A stretch of DNA of 64,000 bases, taken from the NCBI GenBank assembly GCA_016704325.1, contig JADJAG010000010.1, positions 1 through 64,000 on the forward strand. Direction: 5' to 3'. The translations under genes and the position numbers were made by a program. This document shows, piece by piece, positions 27,428 to 36,635 of the stretch; the stretch's first letter is position 1; each line of letters starts with the position of its first letter. The DNA comes from Chitinophagaceae bacterium. GTDB lineage: Bacteria > Bacteroidota > Bacteroidia > Chitinophagales > UBA10324. Below the pieces are notes generated by a model. It worked only from the letters and a program-made list of their open reading frames with translations, was not told where the DNA came from and searched no databases.

Positions 27428-29616
27428 GGGCGCAAATTTAAACGATTGCGGCGGCTGATATGCAAACTGTCAAAAAAAAGCAGGCCAACGAGCAAAATTA
27501 GAATGCAAGTACTTGCCAGCAGTACTTTTTCAAGCATGAGTGTATCATAGAAGTAGCTCACCTGGTGTTTGCCTGCTTGCAAAACTACGGCCATCATACA
27601 ATAGTTAACGATGGTTGGATCTGTTACCACACCATCCACTTTTACTTTCCAGCCCGGATAAAATGTTTGTTGTAAAACTAGCACTGCCGGTTGATTGGAA
27701 ATGGTATTGACGGTAAAGTTGATTGGTGAAAAGGAGACCAGTTGAATATCAGCAGTTAATGAATCGGCAACCGGATTTTCGAATTGCTTAACTAGCTGAC
27801 CGGTTGCAAGAACAGATTTATTGGTCAGCAATTGTACTTTATCTTTTGAATCTGGCGGGTAAGGTTGAATCTGATTGGTGAGGTACATCACCGGATGGTC
27901 CATTAGTACAAAATCCACTGGTGACTGTTCCAACACATTTCTTAGTTTCAGAATGAATGGCGCATAACTGTCTCTGGAGAATTTTTTTAAGAACAGGTTA
28001 TTGTTGAAATAGGATGGTGCAAAACTACCATTGCCGATGTTGGTTACTTCGGTTTCTGTATTGGGATCCCACAATGGAAAACCGGCAGGAGTCTGCGAAA
28101 GTTTTTCATTCAATTGCTTAGCAGGAAAGGCGCTGCCGATTATTACCGGGAAATTGATTCTTGCAGCAATAAACAGGTCTGCAAAAACAAAAATTGCCAG
28201 TAGTATATACCATTTGCCGGTCACCTTTTTTTGTCCTGACTTCAGAACTAATAGGAGGATGACCAACAGTATTACTTGTATGATTGATTGCAGCAACATG
28301 TTATGGAATGTGCTGCTTTCACCAAAGAACCGGAGCATAGATTCGGTGGTAAATGAGTCAGGCAATGCCGGGTTGCTTACCATGAAAAAGGAAACCACCC
28401 CTATGGTGAATACCAACAGCATTATGAAAAGCGTCAGGTAACCGGGTAGGGCTGATTGCAGTATTCTTTTATTGTTCAATCCTTCCGCGGCGGCAATGAT
28501 GAAACCAATTAAAACGAATAACCGGAATGCCGCCGGAAACCGGATATGATCGAAAAGAGGTACATATTCAAACAGTAATGGCCAGAAGGGCAATGCATCG
28601 CCAAAGGAAAACAGCAATAATAAGAAAGCAATTATTATGATAGAACGTGTTTTCCTGCTATGCTTATTGAAAATGCTAGTCAAGAAAAATACCAGGGCCA
28701 ATAACCCGATGTAGGCATTGGCCATGGATGTGTCGGTTTCAAAATCAATATGCTGGCCGAGCGGTGCAGCCGGCAATAAGAAAGTGATCGCACTTTGTGG
28801 TGTGAAAGCGCGAAAGAGGGTGTGATCTTTTGGCAGGGCTTCGCCTCTTGTCATTAGTGGTATGCCTTCTATAAAAGATAAAATATAAGGTGAAGTAACC
28901 ACCAGGTAAATCAACAGCATCATGGATGACCATTTCAGCATATGAAGTATCTCTGAAGGCTTTTTGAGCAGTATATGCTGCAGCAGCATGAAAAGAAAAT
29001 GACCACCAACCAGGTAAAGCAAGATGATCAGGAAGGCGGGATAACCTCCGGTAGTAAACATAAAAAGGGAGAGCGCTGCTTTGATAGCATTCTTCCTTTT
29101 TCCGAAAAGAAAAGTTAAACGATAGTAATGCAGAAAGAATGGCAACCAGCTTGCGCTGATGATCCAGGTGAGGTGCTGGGCATTGTTTACCAGGAAACCG
29201 GAAAACTGATATGATGCGGCAAGCAGTAAGCAAATTACCCGTGCATATTTCAATCCCCTGAGCAACTGATACATTGCGCATCCGGCGATTGACAAGTGCA
29301 ATAAGTATTCTATGTTTATGGTGATAAAGTCATAGCCGATGAAGTATCCGATGAGCCAGGTAACAGGATAAAAGACGCCACTCTGCGGATCTGCGCCCAT
29401 CGGTATTCCAAGACCTGAATAAGGATTCCACCAGGGGAACCGGTGTTGTTGCAGGCATTCACCGATAAAATATCTAAATGGTAAAAAGTAATCTGCCATG
29501 TCGTAGGCCATAGCTTGAGCATGCAACCACAATGGCCAGAACACCAGAAAGGGTGCTAAACATAGCAATACAATGTTGAAGTAGGTTAGCTTTTTTTCAG
29601 GCAGACTGCGAAGCAT
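27424..29616 (-). CDS. YfhO-family multi-pass membrane protein
   Basis: This 730-residue protein has about 12-13 transmembrane helices (residues about 15-480 and a last one near 700-720). The N-terminal signature is MADYFLPFRYFIGECLQQ, then FPWWNPYSGLGIPMGADPQSGVFYP. A soluble extracytoplasmic segment (about 500-690) ends in a strand-rich part (YPGWKVKVDGV). These are hallmarks of YfhO proteins. In Firmicutes YfhO glycosylates lipoteichoic acid; in Bacteroidota, which lack that polymer, the acceptor is unknown, but a GT-C-type glycosyltransferase role on the outer face of the inner membrane is likely. It is coupled to mfd through a 4-base overlap. Confidence 0.88.
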   Translation of the reverse strand: MLRSLPEKKLTYFNIVLLCLAPFLVFWPLWLHAQAMAYDMADYFLPFRYFIGECLQQHRFPWWNPYSGLGIPMGADPQSGVFYPVTWLIGYFIGYDFITINIEYLLHLSIAGCAMYQLLRGLKYARVICLLLAASYQFSGFLVNNAQHLTWIISASWLPFFLHYYRLTFLFGKRKNAIKAALSLFMFTTGGYPAFLIILLYLVGGHFLFMLLQHILLKKPSEILHMLKWSSMMLLIYLVVTSPYILSFIEGIPLMTRGEALPKDHTLFRAFTPQSAITFLLPAAPLGQHIDFETDTSMANAYIGLLALVFFLTSIFNKHSRKTRSIIIIAFLLLLFSFGDALPFWPLLFEYVPLFDHIRFPAAFRLFVLIGFIIAAAEGLNNKRILQSALPGYLTLFIMLLVFTIGVVSFFMVSNPALPDSFTTESMLRFFGESSTFHNMLLQSIIQVILLVILLLVLKSGQKKVTGKWYILLAIFVFADLFIAARINFPVIIGSAFPAKQLNEKLSQTPAGFPLWDPNTETEVTNIGNGSFAPSYFNNNLFLKKFSRDSYAPFILKLRNVLEQSPVDFVLMDHPVMYLTNQIQPYPPDSKDKVQLLTNKSVLATGQLVKQFENPVADSLTADIQLVSFSPINFTVNTISNQPAVLVLQQTFYPGWKVKVDGVVTDPTIVNYCMMAVVLQAGKHQVSYFYDTLMLEKVLLASTCILILLVGLLFFDSLHISRRNRLNLRP

Positions 29617-29879
29617 CTATTGGTTATGGCATAAAATTGATGAAGATAAGCGGTGTACGACAATTTGTACTTTTTATAAAGGAAAGAAAAAATAGCGCCA
29701 GGACGCAAAGCCACCAAGAAAAAAAGGGGAAGTGTTTTTTATCTCTCATTAGATAGCAACAGCATAAGAAGTTGATACTTGCTCCTGAAGTCTTTGCGAT
29801 TCCAAATTCTATTTTCAGGTAAGGCAATTTATCGGATATTCCAGATCAGCGCAGTCCGATGAATGTGAAATCAGCATTG

Positions 29880-29887
29880 TACATTTG
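29880..29887 (+). promoter_or_regulatory. Candidate promoter of recO
   Basis: TACATTTG matches TAnnTTTG exactly, but ends only 10 bases before the recO start, so the transcript would have an almost absent leader. No -33 TTG was found. Confidence 0.4.
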
Positions 29888-29897
29888 AAACTCCAAG

Positions 29898-30611
29898 ATG
29901 CTTCACAAGACACAAGGCATTGTATTCAAGACCATCAAATATTCCGAAACGAGTGTGGTGAGTAAGATCTACACTGCAAAATTCGGGTTGCAATCGTACC
30001 TTATTAATGGAGTACGCACGGCAAAATCAAAAACAAAAGCAAGCCTGCTTCAATCTTTGTCGCTGCTGGAGATGGAAGTATACCATCGTGAGCACCGCAA
30101 CCTTAATCGCATCAAAGAGCTTCAGCCTGCAATGGTATTTCATTCCATTCCATTTAACCTGATCAAAGGCTCCGTTGGTCTATTTATGATTGAAGTACTG
30201 AGCAAATCCATTCATGAAGAAGAAAGCAATGAGCCTTTGTTCCATTTTATTTTTGAAAAGATAAAAGCACTGGATGAAATGGAACAGGTGCCATCAGGCT
30301 ACCTGATAGCATTCCTGCTTGCATTATCCAAACATCTTGGATTTCATCCGCATGGAAGTTTTAATGAAAAGACCCCTTTTTTTGATCTTCGTGAAGGGCA
30401 GTTTATCGCCGGTGGCCATGGCCATCCCAATACGCTCGATGAACAGCTATCAGGCAAACTTTCTGAATTCATACGAAATCCAAATACAGAACTTTCGCAC
30501 GGATCACGTAGGTTGTTGCTGGAAGCCATGCTACATTACTATCAGTTGCATGTGCCTAATTTTTCTCCGCCCAGGTCATTGAAAGTCTTGGAAGAAGTAT
30601 TCAGAAGTTAG
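29898..30611 (+). CDS. recO: DNA repair protein RecO
   Basis: This 237-residue recombination mediator helps load RecA onto SSB-coated DNA. The N-terminal OB fold (residues about 1-80) has the usual RecO start MLHKTQGIVFKTIKYSETSVV and QSYLINGVRTAKSK. The helical C-terminal domain follows. The protein has no cysteine at all, so the zinc knuckle found in many RecO proteins is absent, as in other Bacteroidota. It is 15 bases from the MFS permease gene downstream and may be co-transcribed with it. Confidence 0.9.
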   Translation: MLHKTQGIVFKTIKYSETSVVSKIYTAKFGLQSYLINGVRTAKSKTKASLLQSLSLLEMEVYHREHRNLNRIKELQPAMVFHSIPFNLIKGSVGLFMIEVLSKSIHEEESNEPLFHFIFEKIKALDEMEQVPSGYLIAFLLALSKHLGFHPHGSFNEKTPFFDLREGQFIAGGHGHPNTLDEQLSGKLSEFIRNPNTELSHGSRRLLLEAMLHYYQLHVPNFSPPRSLKVLEEVFRS

Positions 30612-30626
30612 CGATCTTGTAGTTGC

Positions 30627-31790
30627 ATGAAGCATCTCATCACCCGCACCATCCTTGTTTTGTCGCTCGTAAGTCTTTTCACAGATCTTTCGAGTGAAAT
30701 GCTCTATCCGATAATGCCTTTGTTTCTGCAGTCCATTGGTTTTTCAACCATCCTCATAGGTGTGCTGGAAGGATTTGCGGAGGCGATAGCAGGGTTAAGT
30801 AAAATGTACTTCGGCCGGCTGTCGGATGATATGGGAAGGCGTATGCCTTTCGTAAGACTTGGTTACTTCTTCAGCGCCATATCAAAACCTATGCTTGCCT
30901 TCTTCACTTTTCCCTTGTGGATTTTTTCGGCTAGAACAATTGACAGACTCGGTAAGGGTTTGCGCACGGGTGCGAGAGATGCGCTGCTTTCAGATGAAAG
31001 TACCCCGGAGAATAAGGCGACGGTATTTGGATTTCACCGCGCATTGGATACGACCGGGGCAGTACTTGGGCCACTGATGGCTTTGGTGTACCTGCATTAC
31101 CGGCCTGAGGATTATAAAACACTTTTTCTTATTGCATTTATCCCGGCAATATTAAGTGTACTGTTCACATTCATTATTAAAGAACAGCGGAAAGCGTTGA
31201 CGGCAATTAAGCCGGCAACCTCGTTGCTGGAAAAATTTTCGTACTGGAAATCTTCACCAACGGCATTCAGGCAGTTGATGATTGGATTGCTATTCTTTGG
31301 CCTCATCAACAGCTCAGATGTTTTTTTACTCCTGCAGACCAAACAAATTACCGGTGATGATTCAAAAGTACTGATGGTTTATATTTTCTATAACCTTGTG
31401 TTTGCATTGTTTGCCTTGCCGTTGGGCAGGCTGGCCGATAAAATCGGAATGAAGAAGATGATTGTATTCGGACTGGTTCTTTTTTCAGTTGTCTATACCG
31501 GCATGGGGTTAACCGGCGACTTTCGGGTGGTGCTGTTGCTTTTTTTCCTCTATGGCATTTATGCAGCAGCTACGGAAGGAGTTGCAAAAGCATTGATCAG
31601 CAACCTGGTTCCAAAAACCGCAACCGCTTCAGCTATTGGATTTTATGCCGGATGGAATTCTATTTGTGCCTTTGTTGCCAGCAGTGTAGCCGGTTTGATT
31701 TGGTATTTTGTTTCACCTGAAGCTGCATTTATCTGCAGTGCCGGTGGAAGTTTATTGGCAGCCATTTATTTGTATTCGAGAAGGTGGTGA
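30627..31790 (+). CDS. MFS transporter
   Basis: This 387-residue protein has 12 predicted helices. Motif A-like sequence lies between helices 2 and 3 (GRLSDDMGRRMP), and again between 8 and 9 (GRLADKIGMKK). The conserved RTIDRLGKGLRTGARDALLSDE region is typical of a bacterial MFS group found in many phyla, whose substrate is unknown. It is cytoplasmic-membrane located. It lies close behind recO with no obvious promoter between them. Confidence 0.88.
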   Translation: MKHLITRTILVLSLVSLFTDLSSEMLYPIMPLFLQSIGFSTILIGVLEGFAEAIAGLSKMYFGRLSDDMGRRMPFVRLGYFFSAISKPMLAFFTFPLWIFSARTIDRLGKGLRTGARDALLSDESTPENKATVFGFHRALDTTGAVLGPLMALVYLHYRPEDYKTLFLIAFIPAILSVLFTFIIKEQRKALTAIKPATSLLEKFSYWKSSPTAFRQLMIGLLFFGLINSSDVFLLLQTKQITGDDSKVLMVYIFYNLVFALFALPLGRLADKIGMKKMIVFGLVLFSVVYTGMGLTGDFRVVLLLFFLYGIYAAATEGVAKALISNLVPKTATASAIGFYAGWNSICAFVASSVAGLIWYFVSPEAAFICSAGGSLLAAIYLYSRRW

Positions 31791-31815
31791 GTGAAGGTTG
31801 AGGTGATGGAGATTT

Positions 31816-31833
31816 CGCGACTTGAAAGTCGCG
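31816..31833. repeat. Short perfect hairpin CGCGACT/AGTCGCG
   Basis: A 7-bp GC-rich stem with a 4-base loop lies between the MFS stop and the sensor kinase start. A related broken form (CGACTT...AAGTCG) occurs near 23997-24018. It may be a small dispersed repeat or a weak terminator without a T-run. Confidence 0.35.
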
Positions 31834-31884
31834 GTACATGAAGGGGGAAGAGCATTTCCGGATTTCCTTCCTTACATTTAGAAC

Positions 31885-34794
31885 ATGCTTCGATGTTTCC
31901 TTTTCGTCTTGTTGCTGGGTCTTCCGCATTTCTTGCAGGCGCAGTATCCATACATGAAACACTATACTACGGCTGATGGATTGCCCAGCAATACCATCAA
32001 TGATATGTTGCAGGATGATGCCGGATTTATGTGGTTTGCCACGGATGAAGGGGTTAGCCGTTTTGACGGACAACAGTTCACTAATTACAGGAAAGCAGAT
32101 GGACTCGCAGATGATGATGTGATCAGGCTTGGCAAGGACCATGAAGGTAGAATCTGGTTTCTCGGTTTCAATGGCACAGCTTCTTTTTATTCAAATGGAA
32201 TATTTTATGATGAAAGCAATTCGAAGTTAGCTGCCCAGACACAACTGGGCTCTTCATTGGCGAAAATTATGATTTCAAAAAGCGGAACGGTTTATCTCGT
32301 TTCCAATTCCGATGGATTCATCCGTGTGATTGGTGACAGTGTAAAAACCTTTTCAAAAGAAAAACTGCTCGTGGATTTTGGCATCAAGTTCACGAGTGGG
32401 TACAAGGGATTAAAGATGGATACTGCCGGTTCCATATGGATTTTTACAAGAGATAGTGTATACATTATGGAAGAAGGAACGGAGAATGTAAGTATGTTAT
32501 CGCAACAACTTTTTCCGGAGAAAATGGTTGAGGGTTATTTTCTCTCTGATGGATCGGTGGTGATTCCAAGAAACGGGAAACTCTTTCGTTATGCCGGCGC
32601 TTCTATTGATTCATCGGAAAAATTGACTACGAGTTGGTATGGTCAATATGTAAGCGTGGAAGAAGACGGTAAGCAGAATCTATGGCTATTGTACAATTCA
32701 GGGGCGCATTTGTTTAGAAACAAGTTATTGGGAGCAGCGCACCATACCAGGTTGCTTGAAGCGGATTATTGCGGGCATGTTTTTTCAGATAGCGAAGGCA
32801 ATACCTGGTTATCGCCACTCCGCAGAGGAATTTACCTGATACCTTCATTGGATGTTCAGTTTCTGCATACCGACATTGGCCTTGTAAACAACAATGTTAC
32901 TGCACTTGCCGAACATCCGGATGGTGTGATTGCAGGCTTTTCCAACGGATCGGTGCAGGCTGTAACGTACCGGAATAATACCATAGGGTTGAAGCCGCCT
33001 GTGAGTGCGGGTTCTTACATTATTGACATTTTTCCCGGTAGGAAAAATGAATTGCTGCTACTTACCAATTCAGAGGCAATTACCTGCGATGAAAAGCTGA
33101 AGGAACTCTGGCGGTCGCCATCGGTATGGGCAAAATCCTATTATCAGATAAGCCATGATACACTGCTGGTAGGCGGAGGATTTGTTTTGTCGTTGTTAAG
33201 TAAAAACAAGCTGGAATTGTTGTACAAGTTTCCGCGCGAGAACAGGATTTATGCCATTGAACAAGATCGTGATCAAACTTTATGGTTAGGTACAGAACAA
33301 GGTTTGTATAGTCTGAAGGATTCGGTTATTCAATTTTATGGTGAGCAGTTTCCGCAATTGAAAGGCAAGATCAATGATTTGAACCTGGATAGCAGGGAAA
33401 GGCTATGGATTGCTTCCTCGCAGCATGGAATTTTAGTATTAGAAGATAATGAGTTGCATCAACTCATTAAGAACGAGGAGCGTATATCAGGCAGAAAAAT
33501 TCTTATTACAGATGATCAGGTTGTTTATGCCGGAACAGATAAAGGTATTTTCATCATACGAGAAAACCGGGATGAAAGCTTTCAGATTTCACGCATCAGA
33601 AAATCAGACGGACTACCATCAGAAAAGGTGAATGCCTTGCTGGTAAAGGACCAACTGCTTTGGATTGGTACTGATGAAGGGTTGGAAGTTTTTCCGCTTG
33701 AAAGAACATTTTCGTCACTAACCACAGTGCCCATTGAACTCACCGCATTTACTGTAAATGGAATATCCTATATAGCTGGCACTGTACATCATTTCGACTA
33801 TTTGCAGAATAACATCCACCTGTCTTTTGCCGGTATCAGTTTCCGCGAGGCATCCGCTGTCTATTACCGTTATAAACTCCGACAGGATGATTCCATCTGG
33901 CAATACACTAATACCTCCTCACTCAATTTACCTGAACTGCCGCCCGGAAAATATAGCATCACGATACAGGCAGCCACCACAGGTAGTAACTGGTCCGCTT
34001 CTCCGCTTCAGCTTGCTTTTAGTATTCATGCTCCATTCTGGCAGCAGGCCTGGTTTTATGCCATGGCTATTCTGGCAACCGGATTATTTGCCTTATTCAT
34101 TGTTCGCTATCGATATAAGGTTAAATTGAGCAAGGAACAGCAGGAGAGAAAAGCTGTGGAAGGAGAGCTCGCCGCACTGCGTTCACAAATGAATCCGCAT
34201 TTCATTTTTAATTCTCTGAATGCGATTCAGGATTTCATCTTTCAGCATAAAACGGAAGAGGCCAATGAATACCTTACCAAGTTTGCAAGGTTAATGCGTG
34301 CTATACTGAATCAGTCTCGAAAGCAATTTGCCAGTATAGAAGAGGAGTGTGAGCTGCTCAGTATATATCTTGAATTGGAAGCACTGCGTTTCAACCATGC
34401 TTTTAGCTGGGAGTTTAAGATTGGTAAAGGGATCATAACTTCAGAAATGATGATTCCATCTATGCTGCTGCAACCGGTGGTGGAAAATTCCATTAAACAT
34501 GCTTTCAGGAATTTGAAAAGAAAGGGACTGCTGATCATTAGTTTTGAAAGTGAGCCTGGTACTATTCGATGTGAGGTTCAGGATAATGGCAGCGGACGAA
34601 GCGCAACGGGTTCGAATGGAAATTCCCTGGCGCTTTCGATCACACAGGAAAGGCTGGCCATGCTCAATCAATCAATGCAGCAGTCGTGCACCATGGAAGT
34701 TACTGACTTGTTTGATGAAGGTATTCCGGCAGGATTGAAAACAGTTTTCAGATTTCCGGCAGGTATTTATGATGGTCAGAGGGAAGCCATTTGA
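31885..34794 (+). CDS. Hybrid-type sensor: propeller/Y_Y_Y LytS-family histidine kinase
   Basis: This 969-residue sensor kinase has a signal sequence (MLRCFLFVLLLGLPHFLQAQ) and a long periplasmic region (about 20-715) of two-component-regulator propeller repeats, such as YTTADGLPSNTINDMLQDDAGFMWFATDEGVSRFDG and LWIGTDEGLEVF. A Y_Y_Y domain follows (about 640-715), then one transmembrane helix (about 718-742), and a cytoplasmic His_kinase domain with phosphoacceptor His at about 772 in QMNPHFIFNSLNAIQ. The ATPase domain has the N box in LLQPVVENSIKHAF. It has no HisKA dimerisation domain, receiver or AraC domain. Such sensors usually read out polysaccharide or surface cues. Its partner is the LytTR regulator starting 68 bases downstream. 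Confidence 0.93.
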   Translation: MLRCFLFVLLLGLPHFLQAQYPYMKHYTTADGLPSNTINDMLQDDAGFMWFATDEGVSRFDGQQFTNYRKADGLADDDVIRLGKDHEGRIWFLGFNGTASFYSNGIFYDESNSKLAAQTQLGSSLAKIMISKSGTVYLVSNSDGFIRVIGDSVKTFSKEKLLVDFGIKFTSGYKGLKMDTAGSIWIFTRDSVYIMEEGTENVSMLSQQLFPEKMVEGYFLSDGSVVIPRNGKLFRYAGASIDSSEKLTTSWYGQYVSVEEDGKQNLWLLYNSGAHLFRNKLLGAAHHTRLLEADYCGHVFSDSEGNTWLSPLRRGIYLIPSLDVQFLHTDIGLVNNNVTALAEHPDGVIAGFSNGSVQAVTYRNNTIGLKPPVSAGSYIIDIFPGRKNELLLLTNSEAITCDEKLKELWRSPSVWAKSYYQISHDTLLVGGGFVLSLLSKNKLELLYKFPRENRIYAIEQDRDQTLWLGTEQGLYSLKDSVIQFYGEQFPQLKGKINDLNLDSRERLWIASSQHGILVLEDNELHQLIKNEERISGRKILITDDQVVYAGTDKGIFIIRENRDESFQISRIRKSDGLPSEKVNALLVKDQLLWIGTDEGLEVFPLERTFSSLTTVPIELTAFTVNGISYIAGTVHHFDYLQNNIHLSFAGISFREASAVYYRYKLRQDDSIWQYTNTSSLNLPELPPGKYSITIQAATTGSNWSASPLQLAFSIHAPFWQQAWFYAMAILATGLFALFIVRYRYKVKLSKEQQERKAVEGELAALRSQMNPHFIFNSLNAIQDFIFQHKTEEANEYLTKFARLMRAILNQSRKQFASIEEECELLSIYLELEALRFNHAFSWEFKIGKGIITSEMMIPSMLLQPVVENSIKHAFRNLKRKGLLIISFESEPGTIRCEVQDNGSGRSATGSNGNSLALSITQERLAMLNQSMQQSCTMEVTDLFDEGIPAGLKTVFRFPAGIYDGQREAI

Positions 34795-34862
34795 AATCCA
34801 GGTGCAGGGTCATCTGATACCGATCATAAGCACATCATTCCATTATAGTTAATTACCAATTC

Positions 34863-35603
34863 ATGGAAATGCCACATTATATTATTATCGAAGATGAAGA
34901 ACGCGGCGCCAATGTGCTATTGCAGATACTGGCGAAGCACTATCCCATTTTACAATTTGACGGTAGGGCCGGGACTGTGCAGGAGGCGGTTTCATTAATC
35001 CGGGAAAAAAACCCGGAGCTCGTCTTTCTAGATGTGGAGTTACCGGATGGAACGGGGATCGATGTGTTACGTCATTTCAGTGATCGAACCTTCAAAGTTA
35101 TTTTTACTACTGCACATGATCACTACGCCTTAACAGCGATAAAATTTTCCGCGATAGATTTTCTGCTGAAACCGCTGAGTATTGAAGAGATTAAAATTGC
35201 GGTAGATAAAGTATTGTCGCAATCACAAGCAGAGCGCCTCGACCTGCTTGTAAAATCCAATGAGTCAGGCAAATTGAAACGACTTGCCCTTCCCACCCTG
35301 GAAGGCTTTACTTTTATTGAGATAGCGGATCTGATTTTTCTAACGGCAGAAGGAAGCTATACGGTACTGCACACTACCGATGCTCAAAAGCATGTAGTTT
35401 CCAAATCGTTGAAGGAATATGATGAAATGCTGGAACAGCATGGTTTCTACCGGATTCATCACTCACATATCATTCAATTGGAAAAGATCAGTAAATATGT
35501 AAAGGGTAATGGTGGTTATGTAGTGATGAAAGATGGCACTTCGCTTGATGTTTCATCGAGGAGAAAGGATGAGTTTCTGAGAAAGCTGACGGAGATGAAG
35601 TAA
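34863..35603 (+). CDS. LytTR-family response regulator
   Basis: This 246-residue regulator has a receiver domain with phosphoacceptor Asp57 (VFLDVELPDGTG), acidic pocket Glu10-Asp11-Glu12, and the Lys in DFLLKPLS (about 106). A LytTR DNA-binding domain spans about 140-240 (AEGSYTVLHT, FYRIHHSHIIQLEKISKYVKG). It follows the sensor kinase at 31885-34794 and is presumably its output. The target genes are not identified; no adjacent LytTR binding-site pair was recognised. Confidence 0.93.
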   Translation: MEMPHYIIIEDEERGANVLLQILAKHYPILQFDGRAGTVQEAVSLIREKNPELVFLDVELPDGTGIDVLRHFSDRTFKVIFTTAHDHYALTAIKFSAIDFLLKPLSIEEIKIAVDKVLSQSQAERLDLLVKSNESGKLKRLALPTLEGFTFIEIADLIFLTAEGSYTVLHTTDAQKHVVSKSLKEYDEMLEQHGFYRIHHSHIIQLEKISKYVKGNGGYVVMKDGTSLDVSSRRKDEFLRKLTEMK

Positions 35604-35643
35604 CGTTAGCGGGTGGTTGCGAATAGGAAAATGCGAATATTCG

Positions 35644-35697
35644 ATTGTTGAATGGTTGAATTGTTGAATGGCTAAACTGTTAAGTTGTTTAATTGTT
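35644..35697. repeat. Low-complexity TTGTTGAATGG-type repeat
   Basis: Short iterations of TTGTTGAATGG, TTGAATTGTTGAATGG and TTAAGTTGTTTAATTG fill the first part of the gap between the two regulator genes. It has no coding capacity and no dyad symmetry. Confidence 0.5.
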
Positions 35698-35798
35698 GGG
35701 GTGGTGGCGGTACGTGTTCTTAGTGTTCATTCTTTGGTTCTCCTACCCAAATTCAGTTTCCATTGGTTCATTAGTATGCACCATTTGTACATTGATTA

Positions 35799-35828
35799 TT
35801 GTTTACTCTTTAAACTATTACATCTTTG
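35799..35828 (+). promoter_or_regulatory. Candidate promoter of the second regulator-kinase pair
   Basis: TTG at 35799-35801 and CATCTTTG at 35821-35828 are 19 bases apart, which fits Bacteroidota -33/-7 spacing. The -7 box has one mismatch to TAnnTTTG. The start codon follows at 35856. Confidence 0.5.
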
Positions 35829-35855
35829 CCCGGCCACCAAATAAATAACCTGACG

Positions 35856-36635
35856 ATGAATGCACTAATCATAGACGATGAACTTCCGGCACAAAAAATA
35901 CTGCAGGCGCTCCTAAAAGAGCATTGTCCGCAGGTTAAGGTAGTGGGTTGTGCATCTTCTGCAACTGAAGCGAGAGAAATGCTGAAACGCAAGGAAGCAG
36001 ACATTCTCTTTTTGGATGTGAATATGCCGCGCGAGAGTGGTTTCGATTTATTAGATTCCATAGCCTCTATGAAGTATTCCATCATTTTCGTAACCGGAAA
36101 CCAGGAATATGCGCTGAAGGCGCTGAAAGCAAGCGCTGTAGATTTTCTATTGAAACCCGTTGATATTGATGAGTTGAAGGGTGCAGTAAAGAAGGTCGAA
36201 TATTTTCATAAGCTCCGGCAGCAGAACCAGGAAGTAAATAGTACTTACCAGGCTACTGTTAATGAGTTGTCGCAGAACTTAAGCAAAGAAAGAAATATCG
36301 AACGGCTTACGCTGCAGCATTTGCAGGGATTTAAGATTGTTGCCGTAAAAGATATCGTTTACCTGGAAGCCGATCGAAATTATACGGTGTTTCACCTTGC
36401 AAGCAGAGAAAAGGTGATGGTGAGCCGTAATATGGGGGAGTATGAAGACCTGCTTGATCCGGATGTTTTCTTCAGGGTACATAAATCATTTATTATCAAC
36501 CTGCACCACTTGAAAGAATACAGCACTGCAGACGGCTATTTTGCCGTGATGCAAGACAGTATCTCGGTGATCGTAAGCAGGCGAAGGGTAGATGAATTTA
36601 TGGTTGCCATAAAGAGATTTACTTCATTAAAATGA
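35856..36635 (+). CDS. LytTR-family response regulator
   Basis: This 259-residue regulator has receiver Asp54 in ILFLDVNMPRESGFD, acidic residues Asp7-Asp8-Glu9, Lys in DFLLKPVD, and a C-terminal LytTR domain (about 150-255, LEADRNYTVFHL, FFRVHKSFIINLHHLKEY). The frame is open from a TTG at 35826, but the ATG at 35856 (MNALIIDDELPAQ) gives the normal start of a receiver domain. Its last 4 bases overlap the start of the kinase gene at 36632, so the two are translationally coupled. Confidence 0.93.
   Translation: MNALIIDDELPAQKILQALLKEHCPQVKVVGCASSATEAREMLKRKEADILFLDVNMPRESGFDLLDSIASMKYSIIFVTGNQEYALKALKASAVDFLLKPVDIDELKGAVKKVEYFHKLRQQNQEVNSTYQATVNELSQNLSKERNIERLTLQHLQGFKIVAVKDIVYLEADRNYTVFHLASREKVMVSRNMGEYEDLLDPDVFFRVHKSFIINLHHLKEYSTADGYFAVMQDSISVIVSRRRVDEFMVAIKRFTSLK

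Noticed and set aside
29624..29827. 67-residue minus-strand frame upstream of the YfhO gene
   Set aside because: It overlaps the probable promoter region, has no conserved pattern and no membrane or signal layout that makes sense.
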